Shown here piece after piece: positions 43,652 through 52,112 of a DNA stretch of 64,000 bases. Every line of letters begins with the position of its first letter. The stretch's first letter is position 1. The translations under genes and the position numbers were made by a program. The stretch covers positions 1-64,000 of the forward strand of contig NZ_JAFKFX010000027.1 of the NCBI RefSeq assembly GCF_017308075.1, read 5' to 3'. Source of the stretch: Allobosea sp. GTDB lineage: Bacteria > Pseudomonadota > Alphaproteobacteria > Rhizobiales > Beijerinckiaceae. Under the pieces are notes generated by a model that was not told the DNA's origin, ran no database searches, and saw only the letters and a list, made by a program, of their open reading frames with translations.

Positions 43652-44943
43652 CCGATACGAGGATCGCTGCCGTCCGTGGCCGCCGGGTCTGGGATTCCAG
43701 GGGACGGCCGACCGTCGAGGCCGATGTCGTGCTGAAGAGCGGCGTTCGGGGACGGGCCATCGCCCCGGCCGGCGCCTCGACCGGCAGCGGCGAGGCTCTC
43801 GACCGGCGCGATGGCGGCGCGGCCTTTGGCGGGCTCGACGTCACCGGCGCGGTCGCCGCGGTCAATGGCGAGATCGCCGCCGCCCTGACCGGCCGGGATG
43901 CCGGCGATCAGGGCGGCATCGACGCCGCCCTGATCGCGCTCGACGGCTCGGTGAATCTCGGCCGGCTCGGCGGCAACGCCGTGGTCGCGACCTCGATGGC
44001 AGTGCTCCACGCCGCGGCAAATGCGAGTGGCCAGCCGCTCTGGCGCCATTTGTCGGCCGGCCGGCCGGTACGCATCCCGCTGCCCGAGATCCAGATCTTT
44101 GGCGGCGGCGCCCATGCGGCACGGCGCGTCGACGTTCAGGACTTCATGGTGATGTGCCCGGCGGCGAATTCGTTCGCGCAGGCACTGGACTGGACCGCCG
44201 AGGTCTACCGCGCCGCCGGCGCGCTGATGAAACAGGCCGGCAAGCTGCAGGGCGTCGCCGACGAGGGCGGCTTCTGGCCGGCCTTCGCCTCGAATGAGGA
44301 GGCGCTGGACACGCTGATGCGCGCCATCGAGAACGCCGGCTTCAAGGCGGGCGCAGAGGTCGCGATCTCGCTCGACATCGCCGCCTCGGAATTCGGCCGC
44401 AACGGCGCCTACAAGCTGGCGCTGGAACAGCGGGAACTCGATTCCGCCGGGATGATCGCGCTGCTCGGAAGCTGGCTCGAGAGCTATCCGATCATTTCGA
44501 TCGAGGACCCGCTGGCCGAGGACGATGCCGAGGGCTTCAAGGCCTTCACCGCCCTTTACGGCGAGCGCTGCCAGATCATCGGCGACGATTTCCTCGTCAC
44601 CAATGCAGCCCGCGTCGAAGCCGCGGCGGCGAGCAAGGCGCTGAACGCCGTGCTGATCAAGCCGAACCAGTCCGGCACCGTGACCGGCACCCGCGCGGCG
44701 CTCGACGCCGGCAAGGTGGCCGGCTTCGGCACCATCGTCTCGGCCCGCTCAGGCGAAACCGAGGACGTCACCATCGCGCATCTTGCCGTCGGCTGGGATG
44801 CCGGCCAGTTCAAGGTCGGCTCCTTCACCCGCTCCGAGCGCATGGCGAAATGGAACGAGATGCTGCGCATCGAGGAAGAGCTGGGCAGCGAGGCGCGCTT
44901 TGCCGGCTGGGACGCCCTGCCCTTCGCCCACGGCCGGAGCTGA
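43648..44943 (+). CDS. Enolase paralogue with altered active site
   Basis: A 431-residue enolase-superfamily protein of full enolase length. Conserved: GASTG loop (42-46), GGGAHA (H156), DEGGF (E206), metal ligands D243, E286 and D313 or D314, and K338 and K389. Changed: the QEFM block reads QDFM (acid Glu to Asp165), and SHRSGETED reads SARSGETED (His to Ala366). These positions contact substrate or catalyse dehydration in true enolase, so a related but different phosphorylated acid is the likely substrate. It is coupled to a kinase upstream and 4 bases from a D-2-hydroxyacid dehydrogenase gene downstream. Probably not the housekeeping eno. Confidence 0.8.
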   Translation: MTDTRIAAVRGRRVWDSRGRPTVEADVVLKSGVRGRAIAPAGASTGSGEALDRRDGGAAFGGLDVTGAVAAVNGEIAAALTGRDAGDQGGIDAALIALDGSVNLGRLGGNAVVATSMAVLHAAANASGQPLWRHLSAGRPVRIPLPEIQIFGGGAHAARRVDVQDFMVMCPAANSFAQALDWTAEVYRAAGALMKQAGKLQGVADEGGFWPAFASNEEALDTLMRAIENAGFKAGAEVAISLDIAASEFGRNGAYKLALEQRELDSAGMIALLGSWLESYPIISIEDPLAEDDAEGFKAFTALYGERCQIIGDDFLVTNAARVEAAAASKALNAVLIKPNQSGTVTGTRAALDAGKVAGFGTIVSARSGETEDVTIAHLAVGWDAGQFKVGSFTRSERMAKWNEMLRIEEELGSEARFAGWDALPFAHGRS

Positions 44944-44947
44944 GCCG

Positions 44948-45901
44948 ATGAAGGCGCTGTTCCACTTCTCGCCCGGCGCAGCCCTGCAAGCGCGGCTCGC
45001 TGCGATCGCCTCGCCGCGGATCGCCGTCGTCGACCAGCGCGACGAGGCCGGATTCGCCCGCGAAATCGCCGATTGCGAGGTGCTGCTGCATGTCCTGACG
45101 CCGGTGACGGCAGCGATGATCGCGATGGCGCCGAAACTGCGGCTGATCCAGAAGGTCGGCGTCGGCGTCAACACGATCGACCGCGCTGCCGCGGAAAAGG
45201 CTGGCATCGCAGTCGCCAACATGCCGGGAACCAATACGGCCGCGGTCGCCGAGCACACGCTGACACTGATGCTCGCGACATTGCGCCGGGTCGCGGCCTT
45301 CGACGCCGCGACCCGCGCCGGACGGGGCTGGCAGATCGGCGTCGAGGATGCGATCGGCCTCGGCGAGATCGGCGGCAGCCGGATCGGCTTCGCCGGCTAT
45401 GGCGGCGTGCCGCAGCGCCTGACGCCGGCCTTGCAGGCGCTCGGCGCCGAAGTCTGCTTCTGGAACCGCAGCCCCAGACCAGACGCCATCGCCACCGCCC
45501 TGCCATTCGACGAATTGCTCGCGACCAGCGACATCCTCTCGCTGCATCTGCCGCTGACCGCCGAGACGAGACAGATGTTCGATCGGGCGCGCATCGCCCA
45601 GCTGAAGAAGGGCGCGATCCTGATCAACACCGCCCGCGGCGAACTGGTCGATCAGGCCGCCCTCGCCGAGGCGCTGCTGAGCGGCCACCTCGCCGGCGCC
45701 GGGCTCGACGTGTTCGCGCGCGAGCCGATGACCGAGCCCGGCCCCCTCGCCGCCTGCCCGACCCTGGTCGCGACGCCGCATGTCGCCTGGCTGACGCCGC
45801 AGACCTTCGAGCGCAGCCTCGCCGTGGCGCTGGAGAACTGCCGGCGTCTCGAAACCGGCGAGCCTCTGCTGCACCAGATCGCACCCGAAGCCGCGGCCTG
45901 A
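44948..45901 (+). CDS. D-2-hydroxyacid dehydrogenase family NAD(P)-dependent oxidoreductase
   Basis: A 317-residue dehydrogenase. The nucleotide-binding motif is GFAGYGGVPQ (near residue 144), unusual in lacking the third glycine of GxGxxG. The catalytic Arg is in INTARGELVD, the Glu or partner in FAREP and the catalytic His in TPHVAW. It reduces 2-oxo acids to D-2-hydroxyacids or the reverse. As the gene following kinase and enolase-like genes, it would act on the 2-oxo product of an enolase-type dehydration. It is followed by a LacI gene after 4 bases. Confidence 0.85.
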   Translation: MKALFHFSPGAALQARLAAIASPRIAVVDQRDEAGFAREIADCEVLLHVLTPVTAAMIAMAPKLRLIQKVGVGVNTIDRAAAEKAGIAVANMPGTNTAAVAEHTLTLMLATLRRVAAFDAATRAGRGWQIGVEDAIGLGEIGGSRIGFAGYGGVPQRLTPALQALGAEVCFWNRSPRPDAIATALPFDELLATSDILSLHLPLTAETRQMFDRARIAQLKKGAILINTARGELVDQAALAEALLSGHLAGAGLDVFAREPMTEPGPLAACPTLVATPHVAWLTPQTFERSLAVALENCRRLETGEPLLHQIAPEAAA

Positions 45902-45905
45902 GGCC

Positions 45906-46907
45906 ATGGCGGCGCGCGGGACCGGCATGGTGACGGCCCGACAGGTGGCGGAGAGCCTCGGCGTCGCCGTCTCGACGGTCGGCCGGGCGCTCGCCGATGA
46001 TCCGCGCATCAGCCAGCGCATGAAGCTCTTGGTGCGCGAAGCGGCGCAGCGCCTGGGCTATGTCGAGAACCTGCCAGCGCAGATGATGCGCGGCGGATCG
46101 AGCCGGCTGATCGGGCTGATGCTGCCGGACATCCGCAACAGCTTCTATGCCACCATCGCCGACGCGCTGTCGGCCTGCTGCGATGCCGCCGGCTACCAGC
46201 TCGTCATCTCGATCGCCGACAGCCCCGAAACCGAGGCCCGCCATGTCCGGCAGCTGGCGAGCGCGCGGGCGGCCGGCATCGTCATCGTTCCGACCCCTGC
46301 CCCGCAGCCCGAGACCTGCGCGATGCTGGCGCGCATCCCGCATGTCCAGCTGCTGCGGCGCGTCTCCGTCCTCTCGCCGGCCTGGTTCGGCATCGACGAC
46401 GAGGAGAGCCTGCGCGCCGGGACGGCCCATCTCATCGCGCACGGTCATCGCCGAATCGCCTATATCGGCGGGACCAGCGATTATTCGACCGGCGCCGCGC
46501 GGCTCGCCGGCTTCCGCCGCGCTTTCGAGGAGGCCGGGCTCGACCCTGCTTTGGGAAGCGAGCATCTCGGGCCGCCCGCCGATCCGGGGTTCGGTGCCGC
46601 CGCCACCGCCGCCGTGCTCGCGGAGGCCGAGCCGCCGAGCGCGATCATCACCGGAGCCGTTCAGCTGACGGGAGCTGTGCTGCAAGCCATCGCCCGGCGC
46701 GAGGGTCGCGGGCCCGCGATCGTCGGCTTCGGCGACGAACCTTCCTTCTCCTGGTGGCAGGGCGAACTGACCGCGATCGCCATGCCGATCCAGGAACTGG
46801 CGCTGGCCTGCGGCGGCTTTCTGATCGAGCGCCTGCGGACGGGCGCTGCGATCGAAGCACATGCCAGCATCGCCAGCGCGCGGCTCGTCGAATATCGGCG
46901 TGGCTAG
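45906..46907 (+). CDS. LacI-family transcriptional regulator
   Basis: A 333-residue regulator. The HTH is at residues 8-30 (MVTARQVAESLGVAVSTVGR, ALADDPRIS), the hinge around 50-62 and the periplasmic-binding-like effector domain after residue 65 (LIGLMLPDIRNSFYATIADAL). The start at 45906 is used; ATG at 45927 would also give an intact HTH. It closes the kinase/enolase-like/dehydrogenase group and faces the second TRAP operon across a palindromic intergenic repeat. It may control either or both. Confidence 0.92.
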   Translation: MAARGTGMVTARQVAESLGVAVSTVGRALADDPRISQRMKLLVREAAQRLGYVENLPAQMMRGGSSRLIGLMLPDIRNSFYATIADALSACCDAAGYQLVISIADSPETEARHVRQLASARAAGIVIVPTPAPQPETCAMLARIPHVQLLRRVSVLSPAWFGIDDEESLRAGTAHLIAHGHRRIAYIGGTSDYSTGAARLAGFRRAFEEAGLDPALGSEHLGPPADPGFGAAATAAVLAEAEPPSAIITGAVQLTGAVLQAIARREGRGPAIVGFGDEPSFSWWQGELTAIAMPIQELALACGGFLIERLRTGAAIEAHASIASARLVEYRRG

Positions 46908-46936
46908 TCGGTCTCGGCGCGTTCCTCATATTGGAG

Positions 46937-46966
46937 CGTCATCCCGGGCCTGCCCCCGGGACGACG
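46937..46966. repeat. GC-rich intergenic palindrome between LacI gene and TRAP operon
   Basis: CGTCATCCCGGG (46937-46948) pairs with CCCGGGACGACG (46955-46966) with one mismatch that can be a G-U pair in RNA. It sits in the 101-base gap between convergent genes. The form resembles dispersed GTCATCCCGGGC-type palindromes found widely in alphaproteobacterial genomes, and it may also end transcription. Confidence 0.5.
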
Positions 46967-47008
46967 GAAACCCGTCCGCCGAGAAATCATCCGGCTTCAA
47001 GGCTCGTC

Positions 47009-48283
47009 TCAGCGCAGCATCTTCGGCAGCCAGAGCGTCAGCTCGGGGAAAAGCGTGATGATGACGAGCGTGCCGACCAGCGGGATGTAGAACGGGATCA
47101 TCTCCTTCAGCACGGCCCGCATCGAAACCTTGGCGATGTCCGAGATCAGGAAAAGCGCCAGCCCCATGGGCGGAGTCAGCAGCCCGAGCATCAGATTGAA
47201 GATCGCGACGATGCCGAGATGGACGGGATCGACGCCCGCCATGTGCAGCGGCCCGGCGATGATCGGGATCACCAGCAGCGTCGCCGTCGTCGAGTCCAGG
47301 AACATGCCGACGACCAGCAGCAGGAGGTTGACGATCAAGAGCAGCATCAGCGGGTCGCGGCTGAGCGAGAGCAGTTCGCGCGCCACGGTCTGCGGGATCT
47401 GCTCGATCGCCATGATCCAGCCGAACAGGGCCGCGGCCGAGACGATGATCAGGATCGCCGCGGTGCTCTTCAGCGTTTCATAGGCCGAGACGAGCAGATG
47501 ATGCCAGGTCAGCGTCCGGTAGATCACCGCGCTGATGAAGATCACATAGGCGACGGTGACCGAGGCCGCCTCGGTCGGCGTGAACCAGCCGACCAGCATG
47601 CCGCAGATCAGCAGCACCGGCGTCAGCAGCGCCGGCAGGGCCGGCAGGAAAGAGTCCCAGAGCTCACGCAAGGTCGGCCAGCGCGCAGCCCGCGGAAAAT
47701 TGCGGAACCAGGCCAGGATGGCGACGGTGATCATCAACATCGCGACGCAGATCAGGGCCGGGACGATGCCGGCGATCAGCAATTGCACGATCGAGACATT
47801 GGTGACCGAGCCATAGATGATCAGCGGGATGCTCGGCGGGAAGATCGGTCCGACGATCGCCGAAGCGCAGGTCAGCGCGCCCGCAAACTCGCGCTTGAAG
47901 CCATGGCTGGTCATCGCCTTGACCTCGATGCGGCCGAGCCCGCCGACATCGGCGAGCGCCGCCCCGCTCATCCCGGAGAAGACGAGGCTGGCGAAGATGT
48001 TGACCTGCGCCAGCCCGCCATGGATGCGCGCCACCAGCGTCGAGGAGAAGCGGTAGATGCGCTCGGTGATGCCGGCCTGGTTCATCAGATTGCCGACGAA
48101 GATGAAGATCGGCACCGCGACCAGCGGGAAGGAATCGAGCGCATAGACCATACGCTGCCCGACGAGTTCGAGCGGAAAGCCGTTCCAGAGCACATAGGCG
48201 ATCGCCGGCAGCATCACCGCGAGCACCACCGGCCAACCGAAGAGAAAAAGCAGCGTGAAGGAGCCGAGGAGAAGGAGCGTCAT
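47009..48283 (-). CDS. TRAP transporter large permease subunit (DctM-like), second system
   Basis: A 424-residue hydrophobic DctM protein. Family blocks are FVFSGMSGAALADVGG, IVGPIFPPSIPLIIYG, TPTEAASVTVAYVIF and LLTPPMGLALFLISD. It is the last gene of a dctP-dctQ-dctM operon on the minus strand, controlled from the 49971-50272 region. The substrate is unknown; the linked enzymes are a beta-hydroxyacid dehydrogenase and a D-aminopeptidase. Confidence 0.92.
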   Translation of the reverse strand: MTLLLLGSFTLLFLFGWPVVLAVMLPAIAYVLWNGFPLELVGQRMVYALDSFPLVAVPIFIFVGNLMNQAGITERIYRFSSTLVARIHGGLAQVNIFASLVFSGMSGAALADVGGLGRIEVKAMTSHGFKREFAGALTCASAIVGPIFPPSIPLIIYGSVTNVSIVQLLIAGIVPALICVAMLMITVAILAWFRNFPRAARWPTLRELWDSFLPALPALLTPVLLICGMLVGWFTPTEAASVTVAYVIFISAVIYRTLTWHHLLVSAYETLKSTAAILIIVSAAALFGWIMAIEQIPQTVARELLSLSRDPLMLLLIVNLLLLVVGMFLDSTTATLLVIPIIAGPLHMAGVDPVHLGIVAIFNLMLGLLTPPMGLALFLISDIAKVSMRAVLKEMIPFYIPLVGTLVIITLFPELTLWLPKMLR

Positions 48284-48334
48284 CGTGCCGTCGCGTTCCT
48301 GCGTCGCGGGAAGGGTGAGGCGGCCGGCCCGGCC

Positions 48335-48904
48335 TCAGGCGATATGCGGCTCGGGCTCGTCGCTGATCTCGTCGGAGAAGCGGACATAGGGCGGGTGGCC
48401 CTTCAGCGCCTTCCAGAGCTGGACGGCAGATTCGATGGCCGCGAGGACGAAGCCGAACAGAGCAGCGGAGAAGAAAATCCAGTATGGGATGCCGAGTGTC
48501 GGCGTCGCATTGTCGAGATTGGCGAGGGTTGCGACCATCACCGCCAGGCCGGCGATGCCGAAGCCGAGCATGGCGGTGAGCGAGATCACCGCGGCAAAAA
48601 GGGAGCGCGTCCGCTCCGACAACATGATCAGAACCTCCTCCATGCGGATATTGGTGCCGGAGGCGACGACATAGGGCAGCGCGGTGAAGACGACGCCGAT
48701 CAGCATGAAGCGGGTCAGTTCCTCCGAGCCGATGAATGGCGCCTGGAAGATCTGCCGCAGCACCACCTGAAGCGCCGGCAGGGCGAGCATCAGGACCAGC
48801 ATGGCGACGGCGGCATAGCGGAAGACGTTGCGGATCGGCCGCAGGAGCCGGTCGATCGCGAGGGGCGCGCCGACATCCTGCGGCTGGACATGCTGATCGG
48901 TCAT
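48335..48904 (-). CDS. TRAP transporter small permease subunit (DctQ-like), second system
   Basis: A 189-residue membrane protein with four hydrophobic segments (about residues 27-50, 62-82, 100-125 and 140-162) and the DctQ-type core NVFRYAAVAMLVLMLALPAL. It is 51 bases before the dctM gene, a wider gap than usual, and 61 bases after the dctP stop, where a strong hairpin lies. Confidence 0.88.
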   Translation of the reverse strand: MTDQHVQPQDVGAPLAIDRLLRPIRNVFRYAAVAMLVLMLALPALQVVLRQIFQAPFIGSEELTRFMLIGVVFTALPYVVASGTNIRMEEVLIMLSERTRSLFAAVISLTAMLGFGIAGLAVMVATLANLDNATPTLGIPYWIFFSAALFGFVLAAIESAVQLWKALKGHPPYVRFSDEISDEPEPHIA

Positions 48905-48929
48905 GGAACTCGCCGGCTGGAGCAGGGAG

Positions 48930-48951
48930 GCCGGGCGGCTTGCCGCCCGGC
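48930..48951. terminator. Strong intercistronic hairpin between dctP and dctQ (second TRAP operon)
   Basis: GCCGGGCGG (48930-48938) and CCGCCCGGC (48943-48951) form a perfect 9-base-pair stem with a 4-base loop, 15-35 bases past the dctP stop. There is no T-run. It occupies the same position as the hairpin in the first TRAP operon and may limit read-through or protect dctP mRNA. Confidence 0.5.
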
Positions 48952-48965
48952 GGCATGGCGAAGCG

Positions 48966-49970
48966 TCACTTCACCGCGGCGATGCGCTCGATATAGGGCT
49001 TCCAGCTCGGGAAGTCCTTGTTGACCTCGGCAATCACCCGCTCGCGGAACTCGGCCAGCTTGAGCCCGTCCTGCTCGGTGACGAAGGTCATGCCCTTCTT
49101 CTTGAGCTCGCCGATCAGGTCTTGCTCGGCCTTGTTGGCCTGCTGCAACGTCTCCTGCGCCAGGGTCTCGAAGATCCCGTAGACAGCCTTGCGATCGTCG
49201 GGGCCGATGCCCTGCCAGACGCGCTCATTGATGAAGACCGGCAGCACGTTCTGCATATGCCCGGTCAGCATGACATGGGTCTGCACCTCGTAGAGCTTGT
49301 TGGCGTTGATCATGGTCAGCGGATTTTCCTGACCGACAACCATGCCGGTCATCAGCGCGGTCGGCAGCTCGGCCACCTCGACCGGAGTCGGGATCGCGCC
49401 GAAGCCCTTGATCATCGTCGTCCAGAGCTGCAGCGGCACGCCGCGAAAGGGCTTGCCCTGCAGATCGGCCGGTGAGCGCACGGCCATCTTCGCGGTCATC
49501 TGGCGTGCGCCGCGGAAGACGCGTCCGACGATGCGCATGCCGCCATCCTTGGCGAGCTTGTCGTTGAACTCGATCAGGACTTCCGACTTCTGCGGGTCGG
49601 TCGCCGCCAGCGCATGGGCGCCGTCACGATAGATGAAAGGCGCGTTGAAGACGGCGATATCCTTGGAGAGACGGGCCAGCGAGGCGAATTCGTGATGGCC
49701 CATCGAGATCGCACCCGAGCGCACGCCGTCGATCAGCTCCTGCACGCCGCCGAGCTGCGAATTCGGGAAGACCTGAACCTGGACGCGGTCGCCGGTCGCC
49801 TTGGGAATGCGCTTGCCGGCCTCGTCGCCATACCAGTACTGGATGTCGCCTTCCGAACCGACATGGGCGTAGCGCAGCTTGACCTGCTGCGCCGACGCGC
49901 CACCGAGGCCTACGAAATGGGCACTTGCGAGCGCTCCCGCGCCCACTAAGACTTCGCGCCGACGCAGCAT
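48966..49970 (-). CDS. TRAP transporter periplasmic substrate-binding protein (DctP-like), second system
   Basis: A 334-residue exported binding protein. The Tat-like signal (MLRRREVLVGAGALASAHFV) leads to a mature start near QQVKLRYAHVGSEGD. Family features include VFPNSQLGGVQELIDGVRSG, DLQGKPFRGVPLQLW and GQENPLTMINANKLYEVQTH. The start at 49970 is preceded by GGGAGGAG; the longer frame upstream is rejected. It delivers an organic acid-type ligand to the DctQM permease encoded downstream. Confidence 0.92.
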   Translation of the reverse strand: MLRRREVLVGAGALASAHFVGLGGASAQQVKLRYAHVGSEGDIQYWYGDEAGKRIPKATGDRVQVQVFPNSQLGGVQELIDGVRSGAISMGHHEFASLARLSKDIAVFNAPFIYRDGAHALAATDPQKSEVLIEFNDKLAKDGGMRIVGRVFRGARQMTAKMAVRSPADLQGKPFRGVPLQLWTTMIKGFGAIPTPVEVAELPTALMTGMVVGQENPLTMINANKLYEVQTHVMLTGHMQNVLPVFINERVWQGIGPDDRKAVYGIFETLAQETLQQANKAEQDLIGELKKKGMTFVTEQDGLKLAEFRERVIAEVNKDFPSWKPYIERIAAVK

Positions 49971-50272
49971 GACAACTCCTCCCGTTCTCGCCTGGCTTTT
50001 TCCGCTATGATTGTCGCGATATCCGGTCGTCGTTCCGGCAGAGATCTCCGCCGCTGGCGGCCGGGATCGGCGCGTGAGCGGGCGCGTGGCCCGATGCGGC
50101 GCGGAGCGACGGCGTGCGATGGCGGATCTGCTGCGGCATGGCGGCCCGGACGCTTCTCTCCCCTGCGCCGCTTTGCGCGGTCCTTGTTGAGCCCGGTCAT
50201 TTTGCATACAAGCCTGACCAAGCGTCAAGCGGGAGCGGCGATCGGGATCCGTTCCGCCGGGGGAGCGCGCAG
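49971..50272. other. 302-base divergent control region (TRAP operon / GntR gene)
   Basis: It separates the TRAP operon (minus) and the GntR regulator gene (plus). It is noncoding. It contains the TTGCATACAA box at 50202-50211 (separate entry). No clear -35/-10 pair was identified. Confidence 0.45.
50195..50219. promoter_or_regulatory. Candidate GntR-type operator, copy 1
   Basis: The core TTGCATACAA (50202-50211) is flanked by the inverted pair GGTCA (50195-50199) and TGACC (50215-50219). The identical 10-base core lies at 51964-51973 in the other divergent region of this locus. It is 62 bases before the GntR start codon and 232 bases before the dctP start. It is close in form to the TTGTATACAA boxes of FadR-type GntR proteins. 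Confidence 0.6.
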
Positions 50273-50977
50273 ATGAGCGTCACGGTCACCGAAGGCGCGG
50301 AAGGGGCGGGCGAGGCGCCGCGCCGCAAGGGCCGGCTGCATGTCGCGACCGTAGAGGCCTTGCGCCGGATGATCGTCAGCGGCGCGCTGCCGCCCGGGCA
50401 GAAGCTGCGCGAGCAGGAGCTCTGCGACCGGCTCGGCGTATCGCGCACGCCCCTGCGCGAGGCGTTGCGGACACTGGCGGCGCAGGGCCTGGTCGCGCTC
50501 TCGCAGAATCGCGGGGCCGAGGTCGCGGCCTTGAGTCTCGACGACATCGTCGCGCTGTTCGACGTCGTCTCGACGCTGGAGGCGCTCGCCGCGCGCCTCG
50601 CCTGCAGGGCCCTCACCGATGAGGAAATCGCCGGGATCGGCCTGCTGCACGCGCAGATGGGACGGCATCATGCGCGCGGCGAGCTGCCCGAATATTTCGC
50701 GCTGAACCAGCAGATCCACCGGGCGATCATCGAGGCGGCACGCAATCCCGTCCTGCTCGACATCTGGGAGCGGATGGCGCCGCGGGTCGAGCGCGCGAAA
50801 TATCTGCCCAACCTCCAGGGCGGGCGTTGGCACGCCGCCATGCGCGAGCATGACGCGATGTTCGCGGCGCTCGGTGCCCGCGATGGCGAGCGCCTCGCCG
50901 CCCTGATGCGCCAGCATTTCGCCAATGGGCTGGCTGTCGTGCAGTCGGCGGAAGCAGATCGCGGCTCCGCCGACTGA
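50273..50977 (+). CDS. GntR-family (FadR/FCD type) transcriptional regulator
   Basis: A 234-residue regulator. The winged HTH is at residues 20-85 (RMIVSGALPPGQKLREQELC, DRLGVSRTPLREALRTLAAQ). The helical FCD effector domain starts near 95 (LFDVVSTLEALAARLACRAL), with metal-ligand-like His in ALNQQIHRAII and MREHDAMFAAL. The start ATG at 50273 is preceded by GGGGGAG. It lies between the TRAP operon and the dehydrogenase gene. The shared TTGCATACAA boxes suggest it controls both and itself. Confidence 0.92.
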   Translation: MSVTVTEGAEGAGEAPRRKGRLHVATVEALRRMIVSGALPPGQKLREQELCDRLGVSRTPLREALRTLAAQGLVALSQNRGAEVAALSLDDIVALFDVVSTLEALAARLACRALTDEEIAGIGLLHAQMGRHHARGELPEYFALNQQIHRAIIEAARNPVLLDIWERMAPRVERAKYLPNLQGGRWHAAMREHDAMFAALGARDGERLAALMRQHFANGLAVVQSAEADRGSAD

Positions 50978-50985
50978 GACGCGCC

Positions 50986-51867
50986 TCAGGCAGCCGGCGG
51001 AGCCACCTCCGGCAGGACCTTGACCACGGCGATGCCGTCGAGCTCGCTATGCCCCTGGCCGATCAGCATGCGGAAGAGCGTCGTCGCCTGCGCCACCATC
51101 GGCATGGCGAGATGGTGCTCGCGGCCGGCCTCGGTCAGCATTTCCAGATCCTTGAGCACCTGGCGGGCATAGCCGCGCGGCGCGAAATCCTGGGCGATCA
51201 TGCGCGGCATCATCACCTGCAGCACCGCCGAATTGCCGAGGCCGGGCGCCAGGGCGGCCGGGATCCGGCTGGCGTCGACGCCATAGGCCTCGGCGAGGCG
51301 CAAGCCCTCGGCGACGATGCAGTAATTGGTCAGGCACAGCGCCTGATTGACCAGCTTGGTCGCTTGGCCGGCACCGACATCGCCCATATGGGTGAAGAGC
51401 CCGAGGCACTCGGCCAGCGGGCGCGCCGCCTCGATGGCCTCTTTGGTTCCACCGGCCATGATGGCGAGCGTGCCCGCCTCCGCTGCCGGCGGCCCGCCGG
51501 AGACCGGCGCATCGATGAAGGCGACGCCCTTCGCCGCCAGCGCGGCGGCGAGCTTCTTGGTGACGGCGATCTCGGTGGTCGAGAAATCGATGACGATCGT
51601 GCCCGCCGAAGCGGCGCCGAGCACGCCATCGACGCCCGAAACCACCGCATCGACGGCCTTGGTCGTGGTGACGGCGATGCCGATCAGCCGGGTCCGACGC
51701 GCGACCTCGGCCGGTGAGGCGACGATCTCCACGCCCAGTGCCTGCGCCTCGCTGCGCCTTGCCGGGTCGAGATCGAAGCCCACAACCTTCCGGCCGCTCG
51801 CGAGGAGACGCTTGCAGAAGCCCGCCCCCATCAATCCCAGCCCGATGAAACCGACCGCTTCGCTCAT
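50986..51867 (-). CDS. NAD(P)-dependent beta-hydroxyacid dehydrogenase (3-hydroxyisobutyrate dehydrogenase family)
   Basis: A 293-residue dehydrogenase. The dinucleotide motif is FIGLGLMGAGF (7-17), the substrate-binding DAPVSGGPPAAEAGTLAIM block near 115-135 and the catalytic lysine in GAGQATKLVNQ near 170. The family includes 3-hydroxyisobutyrate, tartronate-semialdehyde and related dehydrogenases. The start at 51867 has GGAG upstream. It is convergent with the GntR gene and divergent from the D-aminopeptidase gene, with a GntR-type box between them. Confidence 0.9.
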   Translation of the reverse strand: MSEAVGFIGLGLMGAGFCKRLLASGRKVVGFDLDPARRSEAQALGVEIVASPAEVARRTRLIGIAVTTTKAVDAVVSGVDGVLGAASAGTIVIDFSTTEIAVTKKLAAALAAKGVAFIDAPVSGGPPAAEAGTLAIMAGGTKEAIEAARPLAECLGLFTHMGDVGAGQATKLVNQALCLTNYCIVAEGLRLAEAYGVDASRIPAALAPGLGNSAVLQVMMPRMIAQDFAPRGYARQVLKDLEMLTEAGREHHLAMPMVAQATTLFRMLIGQGHSELDGIAVVKVLPEVAPPAA

Positions 51868-51963
51868 CCCGATGTCTCCGATCCCTTGCGGCAAGCGCCG
51901 CCTCTTGTTCTTGCGCTGCACGACCGGCGCGGCCAGGCCGCAGCTGGAAGCAACGCTGCATTC

Positions 51964-51973
51964 TTGCATACAA
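51964..51973. promoter_or_regulatory. Candidate GntR-type operator, copy 2
   Basis: TTGCATACAA, identical to the core at 50202-50211. It lies in the 245-base divergent region between the beta-hydroxyacid dehydrogenase (start 51867) and the D-aminopeptidase (start 52113). This placement would let the GntR protein control both directions. Confidence 0.6.
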
Positions 51974-52112
51974 AGATGTCAGACGCGAAGCGCCACGACC
52001 CAATGAGATCGTCTGGCCCTGCCGCTGACGCATGACTGCGCGATTGCGCCCGGGCTGTCGTTGCGCTGAAAATCCGGGCGGGCTTCGCTCCGGAGCCGGC
52101 AGGAGGAACGGG

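Noticed and set aside
46754-49024. Plus-strand frame of 756 codons
   Set aside because: Antisense to TRAP dctM and dctQ and overlapping the lacI gene end; very charged, with no domain and no start signal.
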